Source: Bacteroidota bacterium (lineage in GTDB: Bacteria; Bacteroidota; Bacteroidia; Bacteroidales; Cfx3-03). From it: a DNA stretch of 64,000 nucleotides. Shown one piece after another: positions 41,940 through 51,001 of the stretch (positions are counted from its first letter, which is position 1; each line of letters opens with the position of its first letter). A model generated the notes under the pieces. It did not search any database. It saw nothing but the letters and a program-made list of their open reading frames with translations, and had not been told where the DNA came from. Location of the stretch: positions 2,037,787-2,101,786 of the forward strand of contig JACAUB010000001.1 of assembly GCA_013390605.1 (NCBI GenBank), written 5' to 3'. The position numbers were made by a program, and so were the translations under genes.

Positions 41940-42986
41940 ATGATTGAATTTAGTCTGCCGGATCATCCGCACAGAAGATTTAATGCCCTTACAGGTGACT
42001 GGATTTTAGTATCCCCTCATCGCGCCAAACGTCCTTGGCAGGGTCAGGTCGAAAAAGCACAACAAGATACACGACCACCTTACGATCCGGAATGCTATTT
42101 ATGTCCGGGTAATAAACGTTCAAGCGGTGATTTCAATCCTGATTATCCTGCAACCTACTCATTTGTAAACGACTTTAGTGCATTGATGGAGACCACGCCT
42201 GATGGTGGCTACAATGATGGTGAACTTTTTATTGCTGAGAGCGAGCGTGGTATCTGCAAAGTGATTTGCTTTTCGCCTCGTCACGACCTCACTGTTCCCC
42301 AGATGGAAGTTGAACAGATTAAAGGTGTTATTGATTTGTGGAAAAAGGAGTTCGAGGATTTATCGAAAGTAGATTTTATCAATTACATCCAGATCTTTGA
42401 GAACAAAGGAGCTATGAATGGTTGTAGTAACCCTCACCCTCATGGGCAAATCTGGTCTTCAATGTCTATTCCGGTAGAACCTTCAAAAGAGAATGTTCGC
42501 CAGCAGGCCTATTTTGAAAAACATGGAAAAACCCTTTTAACCGACTATCTCGAAAAGGAACTACAAAAAGGTGATCGGATTCTTTGTCAGAACGATCATT
42601 TTGTTGCGTTAATCCCTTTCTGGGCAACGTGGCCTTTCGAAGCAATGATTATCAGCAAAAAAGCAGCGCAAAACATCCTTGCCTTTAATGACGAAGAGAG
42701 TTTAGCATTGGCTGATATCTATAAAAAATTAACCGTGATGTATGACAACCTGTTCGAAGTATCCTTCCCTTACTCCGCAGGAATTCATCAGGCGCCCACC
42801 GATGGAAAAGATTATCCCTGGTGGCATTTCCATATGCATTTTTATCCACCACTACTTCGTTCAGCAACTATTCGTAAGTTTATGGTTGGCTACGAACAAC
42901 TGGCTACCCCTCAACGTGATGTAACACCAGAGACCAGCGCGCAACTGCTTCGCAGTTTGCCAACTGTTCACTATAAGCAACAATAA
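41940..42986 (+). CDS. galT: Galactose-1-phosphate uridylyltransferase
   Basis: 348 residues of class I GalT. The nucleophile is His168 in SNPHPHGQIW, the second His of H-P-H. Zinc-binding Cys are in CYLCPGN (Leloir-type fold). Other marks: HRRFNALTGDWILVSPHRAKRPWQGQ, WATWPFEAMI and WWHFHMHFYPPLLRS. It exchanges UMP between UDP-glucose and galactose 1-phosphate. galM is present 37 kb away; no galK or galE in this window. Ends before a terminator. Confidence 0.96.
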   Translation: MIEFSLPDHPHRRFNALTGDWILVSPHRAKRPWQGQVEKAQQDTRPPYDPECYLCPGNKRSSGDFNPDYPATYSFVNDFSALMETTPDGGYNDGELFIAESERGICKVICFSPRHDLTVPQMEVEQIKGVIDLWKKEFEDLSKVDFINYIQIFENKGAMNGCSNPHPHGQIWSSMSIPVEPSKENVRQQAYFEKHGKTLLTDYLEKELQKGDRILCQNDHFVALIPFWATWPFEAMIISKKAAQNILAFNDEESLALADIYKKLTVMYDNLFEVSFPYSAGIHQAPTDGKDYPWWHFHMHFYPPLLRSATIRKFMVGYEQLATPQRDVTPETSAQLLRSLPTVHYKQQ

Positions 42987-43005
42987 AAGAGTTAAATTAT
43001 ATTTT

Positions 43006-43050
43006 AAATCCTATTATTTCTTCGCAAAAAAGAGATAATAGGATTTTTTA
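43006..43050 (+). terminator. Terminator of galT
   Basis: Stem AAATCCTATTAT (43006-43017) with ATAATAGGATTT (43035-43046), extended by TCTT/AAGA inside, then a T-run. It starts 20 bases after the galT stop. Confidence 0.88.
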
Positions 43051-43249
43051 TTTTTAGTCTGCAAAAAAAGTAATTTTACAACTATAATTGTTTTTATATA
43101 ATACCCTGAGAATGCTTAAGATTCTATTTGGGAAGAAATTCAGAGCTAAAAATAATTCCAATCGATCTTTCTTTGATCTCTGGCGAAAAAAGATGTGATC
43201 ATTATGGTATAATGCTGATCTAATTTTAAAATTCTCTTTTTGTTTTCCT

Positions 43250-43405
43250 TTTCATATTCTAATCAAAGCCTAATATAGTATTTGGATGAGAATAGAATTA
43301 GATTAGGATATGATTAGTGTCAGATTAGGATTAGACCATCTGCATCGGTTCATTGTCGGCTATTAATAGGGCATGTTTCTGGTTGTGGTATTAGAAAAAT
43401 AAAGA
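43250..43405. repeat. Dispersed CTAATC-rich repeat, copy B (inverted relative to copy A)
   Basis: Reverse complement of the element at 10133-10292. Shared blocks, read on the plus strand here: ATTCTAATCAAAGCCTAATA (43256-43275), GATTAGGATATGATTAG (43301-43317), GTCAGATTAGGATTA (43319-43333), CCATCTGCATCG (43336-43347) and TTTCTGGTT. The CTAATC block between 43276 and 43299 is more diverged than the flanks. No coding sequence. The rest of this 477-base gap (galT terminator aside) is AT-rich and holds nothing else I can name. Confidence 0.8.
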
Positions 43406-43463
43406 ACGGTGCGAGAAACTTTATATGTTACGTATATAACAACTATTAGAAGTTTTACTAATG

Positions 43464-44717
43464 CTAGTTTTTATCAAGGTTCAACTTAACAAGATACATA
43501 TCAGATTCTCCGATTAAACTACCGAATAGATTTGACATTGTAAGACCTAATTGATAGATACTTCCTTTATCATCAATACTTACGTCTTTACCAGATGTAT
43601 CACCTTTTTCTTCATCTATAATTTTCTTTTCCCAGACCAGACTACCATCTTTTTTATACATTCTGATAAATGCCTGGGCAGGAGGCAAACTTAAGAGCCC
43701 GCTTACCAGAATATTATCCGAAGCCTTCTCATTAAAGGTAATTCCACGTATCCCATCATGTTTTGCTGTTCCAAATTGTTTATTCCAGACGATTTCGCCC
43801 TTATCATTGATCTTTGTCAGGAAACAATCTCCTTCGCCAATCTGTTTGCAACCAAAATCACCTGAAGTTGAACCGCATACATAAATATTCTTTTCTTTAT
43901 CGACTAATAGATTCATCGTTATTTCAAACCCTTCACTGCCAAATTGATTGAATTTTACAAGCTTTCCATCATCAGTAAATTGGCCTGTAAATGCATCCAT
44001 AAATCCTTTGTTCTTTGTTGCAAGATCACCAAATGTTGAACCACATACATAAATATTACCTTTATTGTCGCCAGTTATGGCATTACTATAGTCGTCACTT
44101 GCAGATCCAAATTGTTCAATGAATAATAGCTTGCCATTTTGATCTAATTTCATGAGAAAGCCATCAGATTTTCCGTAACGGGACTGGCCAAGCTTTCCGC
44201 CTGTGATACCTGTTATATAAACAAATCCTTTTTTGTCCACAAATATTCCTTTTCCAATGTCGGTACTATCACTTCCAAATTGCTTCGACCATATCATTTT
44301 CCCTTCCGGATTATATTTAACAACAAATACATCCTCTTTTCCTTGATTCTTTCCGGCTAATTCACCTGTAGTAGAGCCCGTGATATAAACACAACCTTTT
44401 GTATCAATTGCCGACCATTGCTCATCCTCATCTTCTTTTGTTCCAAACTGCCTGGTCCAAAGGGTATTGCCTGAATCATCAATCTTAGTAATAAATCCAT
44501 CATTCTTACCATAATTTATGCCATCCATATTACCTGTTGTCTTACCAGAAATATAGATATTCCCCTTTTGATCAATAACATGGTTCATCGCATATTCGGC
44601 TTTAGTAGTACCTAATTGCTTACCCCAAATTAATTTGGTTTGCGATTTAACATTGAATACGATAGTTGTCAGTATAAGGACAACTGCAACAGTTCTTTTA
44701 TTGATAATTGCATACAT
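43464..44717 (-). CDS. Exported SBBP-repeat beta-propeller protein
   Basis: 417 residues with a signal peptide (KRTVAVVLILTTIVFNVKSQ). Six to seven copies of a repeat of about 52 residues with the pattern DxxGNIYISGxTxGxxxGxxxGxxDGFxxKxDxxGxxxWTRQFG, the SBBP (beta-propeller) repeat. Such proteins are extracytoplasmic; their roles are mostly unknown. Odd points: no C-terminal sorting domain, so it is probably periplasmic. It stands alone next to repeat copy B. Confidence 0.85.
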   Translation of the reverse strand: MYAIINKRTVAVVLILTTIVFNVKSQTKLIWGKQLGTTKAEYAMNHVIDQKGNIYISGKTTGNMDGINYGKNDGFITKIDDSGNTLWTRQFGTKEDEDEQWSAIDTKGCVYITGSTTGELAGKNQGKEDVFVVKYNPEGKMIWSKQFGSDSTDIGKGIFVDKKGFVYITGITGGKLGQSRYGKSDGFLMKLDQNGKLLFIEQFGSASDDYSNAITGDNKGNIYVCGSTFGDLATKNKGFMDAFTGQFTDDGKLVKFNQFGSEGFEITMNLLVDKEKNIYVCGSTSGDFGCKQIGEGDCFLTKINDKGEIVWNKQFGTAKHDGIRGITFNEKASDNILVSGLLSLPPAQAFIRMYKKDGSLVWEKKIIDEEKGDTSGKDVSIDDKGSIYQLGLTMSNLFGSLIGESDMYLVKLNLDKN

Positions 44718-45092
44718 GGAAAAGATTCCTTTCTTTTGGGTTGATTAGGAACAAGAAAAAAATAAAATAATTAATATATTCTTGAAAACTAATGTATTAC
44801 AAAGAAAAAATTCAACACATCCATAAGGATATATAATGAACGTTTAACAAAAATAATAGTAATTAAAGAATGAAGATCATTTATTTTATGTGGATAGTAA
44901 GATTTTCAATATTTAATTTGGGTTTTTGTATTATCATATTGGTAAATAACTCATAACATGAATAATACAGATAATATAATTATCATTTTCTTTATTTCAT
45001 TTATTATTTATGGTGTCTTAGATATTGCCCCAATAACAGATCGAAATCAATTTATTTTTATTTTAAGCTAGTCAAAAAGATTTACCATTTAC
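44718..45092. other. AT-rich intergenic region; one doubtful small frame
   Basis: 375 bases. A plus-strand frame at 44958-45071 (37 residues, MNNTDNIIIIFFISFIIYG...) could code a one-span membrane peptide, but it has no visible start signals and base composition explains its hydrophobicity. I do not call it a gene. Confidence 0.4.
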
Positions 45093-45728
45093 TTATCTAA
45101 TAAAATTCATCATTTCTTTCTTTTCGGGTTTTGGTGGCTCAATCGAACCTACGGTAGCTTCTTTCATTTTTAACAGCCATGCCATGTTTTTACCTAATAC
45201 CCGCATAATTTGTACACCTTCTAAATCTTGAGTTACCTCACCGGCACTTCTGCCATGTATCACATTCCAATAATTAGATGTGGCAATAATCATCTCCGAG
45301 TAATTGAGATAGTGGTTCAAGCTATCAAAGGTGGCCGTACCTCCGGTTCTTCTAACTGCCACTACCGCAGCACCCACCTTTTGTCGAAATAAGTTTCCAT
45401 TTACACCTGAAACATAAAACAATCGATCCAAAAAACTTTTCATTGTACCGGGTATACCTGAATAGTGAACCGGTGAGCCTATGAGAATTCCATCGGCCTG
45501 TTTTAGTTGCTGTATCCAAGTGTTTAAATCATCCGTTTTAATCGAACATTTTTCATCCTTATTTATAGCACATTTGTTACACGCGATACAGCCATGAATC
45601 ATTTTATGCCCAATATGAAGAATTTCAAAGTCAATGCCACTTGCTATGAGTTCATCGCCAACCATTCTTAACGCCTGAAAAGTATTTCCTTCTTTATGTG
45701 GACTCCCGTTTACAGCTATTACTTTCAT
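45093..45728 (-). CDS. Flavodoxin-fold iron-sulfur flavoprotein-like reductase
   Basis: 211 residues. FMN phosphate loop NGSPHKEGNT (7-16), flavin loop IGSPVHYSGIPGTMKSFLDR, and TGGT near 130. A Cys cluster Cys47-x2-Cys50-x2-Cys53-x7-Cys61 resembles that of archaeal and bacterial iron-sulfur flavoproteins (Isf), which bind a [4Fe-4S] cluster. Likely an NAD(P)H- or ferredoxin-linked redox enzyme. Two -7 matches (45867-45882) and a perfect inverted repeat (45815-45839) precede it, which suggests regulated expression. Confidence 0.87.
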   Translation of the reverse strand: MKVIAVNGSPHKEGNTFQALRMVGDELIASGIDFEILHIGHKMIHGCIACNKCAINKDEKCSIKTDDLNTWIQQLKQADGILIGSPVHYSGIPGTMKSFLDRLFYVSGVNGNLFRQKVGAAVVAVRRTGGTATFDSLNHYLNYSEMIIATSNYWNVIHGRSAGEVTQDLEGVQIMRVLGKNMAWLLKMKEATVGSIEPPKPEKKEMMNFIR

Positions 45729-45814
45729 CTTATTTTCCTTTTTATATTTATAATCTTTTATATCAGCATTTCTTCGTAATGAAGAGATGGTATGATTCTT
45801 TTAATGGAATTTGA

Positions 45815-45839
45815 CAGTTTATCAATTCCTGATAAACTG
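45815..45839. promoter_or_regulatory. Perfect inverted repeat before the flavoprotein gene
   Basis: Arms CAGTTTATCA (45815-45824) and TGATAAACTG (45830-45839) with a 5-base spacer. It lies just downstream of the predicted transcription start and 87 bases before the start codon. It could be an operator or a leader hairpin. Confidence 0.45.
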
Positions 45840-45866
45840 AAGTTTTTTCTAAATTGTATCAAACCT

Positions 45867-45882
45867 CAAAATTACAAAAATA
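45867..45882 (-). promoter_or_regulatory. Two overlapping-range -7 matches before the flavoprotein gene
   Basis: TAATTTTG (45867-45874) and TATTTTTG (45875-45882) on the minus strand, both exact TAnnTTTG. Either would give a leader of about 130-140 bases containing the inverted repeat. Confidence 0.45.
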
Positions 45883-46145
45883 AAATTTCATCTCTTAAAG
45901 TTTAGAGTATGTTCTCTATTTAAGGCTCAACATAATATCAAAATTTTATACCTTCCAGTTATATCACGATAGAATACTTTTAATAAAAATAATACCACAT
46001 ACTCAATGAAAAGAATATTTTATTTATACATCAAAACACTTTAAACTATTTTATTTCAATTTCTTAGATTACATTTTTTAATTATAACCATCCTTTAATT
46101 CCTCTAGCCCATATTTTTATTGACTTCTATATTAAAAATAAGTAG

Positions 46146-46153
46146 TAATTTTG
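46146..46153 (+). promoter_or_regulatory. -7 element TAATTTTG of the efflux operon
   Basis: Exact match; predicted transcription start near 46160. The in-frame TTG at 46181 is possible but the ATG at 46220 fits the TetR family better. Confidence 0.55.
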
Positions 46154-46177
46154 ACCAATTAAACAATTTAGTCAAAA
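46149..46177. promoter_or_regulatory. Candidate TetR operator
   Basis: Arms TTTTGAC (46149-46155) and GTCAAAA (46171-46177), with inner AATT (46158-46161) and AATT (46165-46168), centred near 46163. It overlaps the -7 element and predicted start site, the expected place for TetR repression of its own operon. Confidence 0.6.
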
Positions 46178-46219
46178 CGATTGTTATCTACTTGGTTATT
46201 GGTAAAATCAATTAACAAA

Positions 46220-46846
46220 ATGGTTACTATCACACATAACGGAGAAAACATTCTTCGCTTAAATCGAATTCTAAGTGCTGCCCAAAAGCGTTTTGGGTTA
46301 TACGGAGTTGAGAAAACAACAATGAGGGAAATTGCTGAAGATCTCAATATTTCAAAAGGAGCTCTTTATTATTATTTTTCTGACAAAGAACATCTACTTA
46401 AAGCTGTTATTGAAAAGGAACAGGATGAATTTATGGTTTTATTTCAAAATAAAATTGAGATGATGAACGATCCCGAAGAAATGCTCTTGGAATATATTAA
46501 AACAAGAAGCGAACACTTTCGTTCATTATTAAATCTTAGTCGCTTTCGAATGAACGATTTCTGGGCTTTAAAACCTATCATGGAAACTACATGGCACTCT
46601 TTTCACGCAAAGGAAGTACAGATTATTGAATCCATATTTCAGCTAGGAATAAAGAAACAGGTATTCAAGATGGAGAGCCCTAAAGAAGTAGCCGAACTAT
46701 TTCTTGAAATTTTAAAGGGTTTACGTCATTCAGAACTTCATCATAAAGAACTTCTACTACTTGATGAACGTGATTATGCATCCTTACTTCATAAAACTCA
46801 TTTACTACTAAATATATTTGTAGGTGGACTGAAATACAGTAATTAA
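46220..46846 (+). CDS. TetR family transcriptional regulator
   Basis: 208 residues from the ATG at 46220. The N-terminal helix-turn-helix is clear: ILSAAQKRFGLYGVEKTTMREIAEDLNISKGALYYYFSDKEHLLKAV. The C-terminal ligand domain is diverged. It heads an operon with HlyD-, MFS- and TolC-type efflux genes, 65 bases upstream of the first, so it most likely represses them until a drug or metabolite binds. A dyad overlapping the promoter supports autoregulation. Confidence 0.92.
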   Translation: MVTITHNGENILRLNRILSAAQKRFGLYGVEKTTMREIAEDLNISKGALYYYFSDKEHLLKAVIEKEQDEFMVLFQNKIEMMNDPEEMLLEYIKTRSEHFRSLLNLSRFRMNDFWALKPIMETTWHSFHAKEVQIIESIFQLGIKKQVFKMESPKEVAELFLEILKGLRHSELHHKELLLLDERDYASLLHKTHLLLNIFVGGLKYSN

Positions 46847-46911
46847 TAATAAATCAAATTGAAAATAAAACAATCTGCAATACGATTAAAAAATAATAAA
46901 AACTATCAAAA

Positions 46912-47928
46912 ATGGAGAAGACAGTAAAAGAACAAAAGAAAAAAGGAATAGGCGTTTACATTCCTGTCACACTAGTCGTGCTAATTGTACTTATCGGTTG
47001 CGGATACTGGTACAGAGAATATAAAAAGTACATCAAAACTGATGATGCACATATCGATGCTGATAATGTTGCGGTAAGTTCTAAGATTTTAGGGCGTATC
47101 ATCCATCTGTATGTTGATGAAGGAGATACAGTAAAACAAGGAAAACTGATTGCAGAACTCGACAGCAATGATATTCTAGCTCAAAAAAACCAAGCTATTG
47201 CCCTTAAGAATCAATATGAGGCAGCATTTGGGCAAGCGCAAGCCAAATATAAATTTGATGTTGAAAGCATGAGCGTTCCTGAGGTTAATCTGGCGAAAGC
47301 AAAAGAGGATCTTGATCGTGCAAAAAAACAATTAGTAGGACAAGTCATTACGAAAGAGGCTTTTGATCATGCCAACAAAGCATTTGATGTCGCTAATGCA
47401 CAATATAATACAGCTAAATCACAACTTCAGGTATCAAAGGCACAATCTGTAAGTGCTGCTTCGGCCATAGCAAGTGCTCAGGCACAGGTAAATGTTTTAG
47501 CTACACAACTTAAAAACACTAAGTTGTATGCTCCGGTTGATGGTATTGTTGCTAAACGTTGGCTCATGGTTGGCGATATTGCACAAGCAGGTCAATCTAT
47601 TATGACCATCAATAATAATATTAAGCTATGGGTTTCTGTTTATCTTGAGGAAACAAAGATATCAGGTCTTAAACTAAACCAAAAAGCTAAATTTTCTGTA
47701 GATGCATTTCCAGGTGTTGAGTTTACTGGTAAAATAATTGATATGGGATCGAATACCGCAGCTCAGTTTTCATTGATTCCACCAAATAATGCAGCAGGAA
47801 ACTTTACAAAGGTTACCCAACGTATTCAGATAAAAGTATCTATTGATGGTACTGAGAGTGGTGCGAAAGTATCCGATTATAAATTATTGACAGGTATGTC
47901 AGTCTTAATGAAAATAATAAAAGAATAA
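46912..47928 (+). CDS. HlyD/EmrA-type membrane fusion protein
   Basis: 338 residues: one N-terminal membrane span (about 13-33), then the barrel-sandwich/lipoyl half YIKTDDAHIDADNVAVSSKILGRI, a coiled-coil hairpin (about 85-195, rich in Ala, Lys and Gln), and the second lipoyl half LYAPVDGIVAKRWLMVGDIAQAGQ. It bridges the inner-membrane MFS pump and the outer-membrane TolC channel. The MFS gene starts 2 bases after its stop. Confidence 0.93.
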   Translation: MEKTVKEQKKKGIGVYIPVTLVVLIVLIGCGYWYREYKKYIKTDDAHIDADNVAVSSKILGRIIHLYVDEGDTVKQGKLIAELDSNDILAQKNQAIALKNQYEAAFGQAQAKYKFDVESMSVPEVNLAKAKEDLDRAKKQLVGQVITKEAFDHANKAFDVANAQYNTAKSQLQVSKAQSVSAASAIASAQAQVNVLATQLKNTKLYAPVDGIVAKRWLMVGDIAQAGQSIMTINNNIKLWVSVYLEETKISGLKLNQKAKFSVDAFPGVEFTGKIIDMGSNTAAQFSLIPPNNAAGNFTKVTQRIQIKVSIDGTESGAKVSDYKLLTGMSVLMKIIKE

Positions 47929-47930
47929 TT

Positions 47931-49559
47931 ATGCGGAAGATAACACCTTCTCATCGCATTCGTCGCCTATTGAGAAACCGTGATTCCAGATATCATCCCA
48001 GAAATGACAGCTACAAGTGGTTTCTGTTGATGAATGTAATGATTGGAACGTTCATGGCTGTTCTTGATTCAACGATTGTGAATGTAGGATTACCTAAAAT
48101 CATGGCATCGTTTGGTGTTGGCATCGATAAAATAGAATGGGTGCTTACGGCTTATATGCTTTCATTGGCTGTAATGCTTCCTACATCAGGATGGCTTGCC
48201 GACCGGTTTGGCTACAAAAGAATGTATTTTCTTGGGTTATTGCTATTCACCTTTGGTTCTTTTCTTTGCGGAATGTCTAACGATGAAAACACACTGATAT
48301 TTTCGAGAGTAATTCAGGGTTTAGGTGCCGGAACTATTATGCCATTAGGTATGGCCATCATTACCCGAGAATTCCCCCCACATCAACGAGGAATGGCATT
48401 AGGATTCTGGGCTATTTCTGCAGCTGCATCTGTTTCATTCGGTCCCCTAATTGGTGGCTACCTTGTCGATAACTTTACCTGGCAACTGATCTTTGATGTG
48501 AATGTACCGATCGGGATTCTTGGACTACTAGCAACCATTGTGATTCAAAAAGAGTATAAGAATAAGTTAGTTCGAAATTTTGATGCTATCGGTTTTATAT
48601 CCGTAAGTATATTTCTACCACTTATTTTATATGCGCTTGCTGAGGGTAGTGCTTCAACGAACTCTGAGGGATGGTCTGCTCCATATGTTATGGTTTGTAT
48701 TGCAATATCCATTATCGCTTTGGCAGTATTTCTGACAGCAGAATTTACGGTAAAGCATCCGCTGATAGATCTTCGATTACTTGGCAATCATAATTTCGCT
48801 ATTAGTAACCTCACCATGTTTATCTTTGGAATCGGGATGTTTGGTAGTACTTTTCTTTTACCACTTTACTTACAAAACTCGTTGGGATATACGGCTATTC
48901 AGGCAGGAGCAGTATTTTTACCAGTTGGTATTATCCAAGGTGCAGTATCCCCCGTTATCGGAAAGATTGCAGATAAAACCAGTGCAAAGGTTCCTATTCT
49001 AATAGGTGTTGTACTTTTAGCTTTTAGCTTTTATCTGAATAGTACCATGTCATTTCTTTCTGAACATGCAGCTATCATGACGACCCTTTATCTACGCGGT
49101 TTTTCGATGGGTATTATTTTCACTCCATTAAGTACTATTTCTTTAAGCGAAATTCCTCGCGATAAGATGGCTCAAGCGTCTAGTATCACAAACGTAATCA
49201 GGCAGCTAGGTGGCAGTTTTGGAGTAGCAATATTAGCAACTTTACTGACAACCCGCATTAGTTATCATAGTGAAATGTTTGGCGAATCTATAAATCCACG
49301 TTCCGAAACTTATCAGAATGTAACTAACAATATTAAGCAAGCAGCTACTTATAATTCGGGTAAAAGTCCTGCAACGGCTGCTAAATTAAGTCAGATGGTT
49401 GTAGTTGGTCAAATCAATAAGGAGGCTTATATACAGGGTATTGACGATGATTTTATGATTGCTTGCATATTTACCTTGATTAGTGGTATTCCCATTCTAT
49501 TCCTTCACGAGAAGAAAAAAGTTCTTAAAACAAAAAAAGTCTATCATGAAAAGAAATAA
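47931..49559 (+). CDS. DHA2-family MFS drug:proton antiporter (EmrB/QacA type)
   Basis: 542 residues with about 14 membrane spans. Motif LDSTIVNVGLPKI in span 1 (motif D1), GWLADRFGYKRMY (motif A), and a motif C-like GPLIGGYLVDNFTWQLIFDVNVPIG. The N-terminus is a basic 25-residue tail. It works with the HlyD and TolC partners to pump compounds from the cytoplasm to the outside. Its 3' end overlaps tolC by 14 bases, so translation is coupled. Confidence 0.94.
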   Translation: MRKITPSHRIRRLLRNRDSRYHPRNDSYKWFLLMNVMIGTFMAVLDSTIVNVGLPKIMASFGVGIDKIEWVLTAYMLSLAVMLPTSGWLADRFGYKRMYFLGLLLFTFGSFLCGMSNDENTLIFSRVIQGLGAGTIMPLGMAIITREFPPHQRGMALGFWAISAAASVSFGPLIGGYLVDNFTWQLIFDVNVPIGILGLLATIVIQKEYKNKLVRNFDAIGFISVSIFLPLILYALAEGSASTNSEGWSAPYVMVCIAISIIALAVFLTAEFTVKHPLIDLRLLGNHNFAISNLTMFIFGIGMFGSTFLLPLYLQNSLGYTAIQAGAVFLPVGIIQGAVSPVIGKIADKTSAKVPILIGVVLLAFSFYLNSTMSFLSEHAAIMTTLYLRGFSMGIIFTPLSTISLSEIPRDKMAQASSITNVIRQLGGSFGVAILATLLTTRISYHSEMFGESINPRSETYQNVTNNIKQAATYNSGKSPATAAKLSQMVVVGQINKEAYIQGIDDDFMIACIFTLISGIPILFLHEKKKVLKTKKVYHEKK

Positions 49560-50868
49560 TTTGATATTGATTATTCCGCTCCTGCTTTTTTTCATTTGCA
49601 TAAAACCTCATGATGTAAGCGGACAAACCATAAGCAATGATTCTATATCACTAGAAACAATTATTAAACAGGTTGTTCTACAGCATCCTTCCATACAAAG
49701 CGCTGTGGAGGCACTCAATGCTGCCGATAGCCGTATTGCATTAGCCAAGTCAGCATTACATCCGGTTGTTGATGGTGAAGCTTCATATACCAGAATTGGT
49801 CCGGTTCCTTCTATTTCAATGCCTGGTTTAGGTTCATTTGATATGGCACCCGCAAATGTTTATAATGCTTCGATAAACTACTATCAAAATCTATTTGACT
49901 TCGGAAAATCAGATAGTGAAATAGCCATTGAAAAAGAGAGTAAAGAGTTATTAAAAATGAATATTGAGCAGGTAAAACAAAAGCTTGCTACCAACACAGT
50001 GAATTCATTTTATACCTTAGCTTTTTTACAAGAGTCGCTACGGATCAAAGATAACCAGCTCAATACACTGAATGCTCACTTAACTTTTGTTGAGAAGAGA
50101 AAAGAGACTGGATCAGCGACACAATTTGAAGTATTGACTACCAAAGTTAAGATATCGGCTACTGAGAGTCAAAAGTTGGATATCATCACTGCAATAAAAA
50201 TTCAGCAAAGTTTTTTAAACACATTAATGGGTCGTCCTGAAAGGACTTCGTTTACGGTAAAGCCTAGCCTCGGATTATTGTTGAATGCCATCCCTACCGA
50301 TTCTTTGGTCTCTTATGCCATTAATCATCGAGACGAGATAAAGATTAATAAAGAGAAGACCACTATTGCTGAGTTACGATTGAAATCTACAAAGACACAG
50401 CTTAATCCTGTCGTCAGTGCTTATGCTAGTGCAGGTGGAAAAGATGGATACTTTCCAAGTCTGAATGCACCTAAGGCAAATTTTACAGCGGGTTTAGGAT
50501 TAAAGGTTCCTATTTTCGATGCTTATCGCAATAAGAACAGTCAGCTACAAGCAAAATCATCTATCATATCTTCTCAACTCGATACTGAAGTTGCAAAACG
50601 AAATGTCATTAATGAGGTAGTAGAGAATGATGCGAATCTAATTGCGGCACTTAAAAAGATTGAGCAGTTCAAGATGCAGCTATTACAGGCACAGGAAGCA
50701 TTAAGCCTTGCCGAAACGAGTTATCAGAATGGATCTGTTACAAATCTTGACTTGCTTGATGCTACTACATCGCTTTCTGAAAGCAAGTTACTTCTATTAA
50801 AAGCTAAAATCGATTATGCCGTTGGACAGTATAGATTAAAAGTATCTCTTGGAGATCAACTTTATTAA
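49546..50868 (+). CDS. TolC-family outer membrane efflux protein
   Basis: 440 residues from the ATG at 49546, which places a signal peptide (NNLILIIPLLLFFICIKPHDVSG) at the N-terminus; a longer start lies within the MFS frame and would bury it. Two OEP repeats follow, each with long coiled-coil helices (for example ESLRIKDNQLNTLNAHLTFVEKRKETG and the later AQEALSLAETSYQNGSVTNLDLLDA). Forms the outer-membrane tunnel of the efflux complex. Last gene before a strong terminator. Confidence 0.92.
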   Translation: MKRNNLILIIPLLLFFICIKPHDVSGQTISNDSISLETIIKQVVLQHPSIQSAVEALNAADSRIALAKSALHPVVDGEASYTRIGPVPSISMPGLGSFDMAPANVYNASINYYQNLFDFGKSDSEIAIEKESKELLKMNIEQVKQKLATNTVNSFYTLAFLQESLRIKDNQLNTLNAHLTFVEKRKETGSATQFEVLTTKVKISATESQKLDIITAIKIQQSFLNTLMGRPERTSFTVKPSLGLLLNAIPTDSLVSYAINHRDEIKINKEKTTIAELRLKSTKTQLNPVVSAYASAGGKDGYFPSLNAPKANFTAGLGLKVPIFDAYRNKNSQLQAKSSIISSQLDTEVAKRNVINEVVENDANLIAALKKIEQFKMQLLQAQEALSLAETSYQNGSVTNLDLLDATTSLSESKLLLLKAKIDYAVGQYRLKVSLGDQLY

Positions 50869-50894
50869 AAAAATCTAACTCAAAGCATACGAAG

Positions 50895-50952
50895 AAAGCA
50901 CGAAGGCCACAAAGATGATACTATTCTTCTTTGTGACTTTCGTGCTTTTACT
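50895..50952 (+). terminator. Terminator of the efflux operon
   Basis: About 21-bp stem (50895-50915 with 50928-50948) with two mismatches, then a short T-rich stretch. Confidence 0.85.
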
Positions 50953-51001
50953 TTTTGCTCTTCTGCTCCAATCTATAAAAGTATAATTGATAGAATGAAA
51001 C

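Noticed and set aside
44958..45071. Possible 37-residue membrane peptide
   Set aside because: Hydrophobicity follows from T-rich sequence; no promoter or conservation evidence available.
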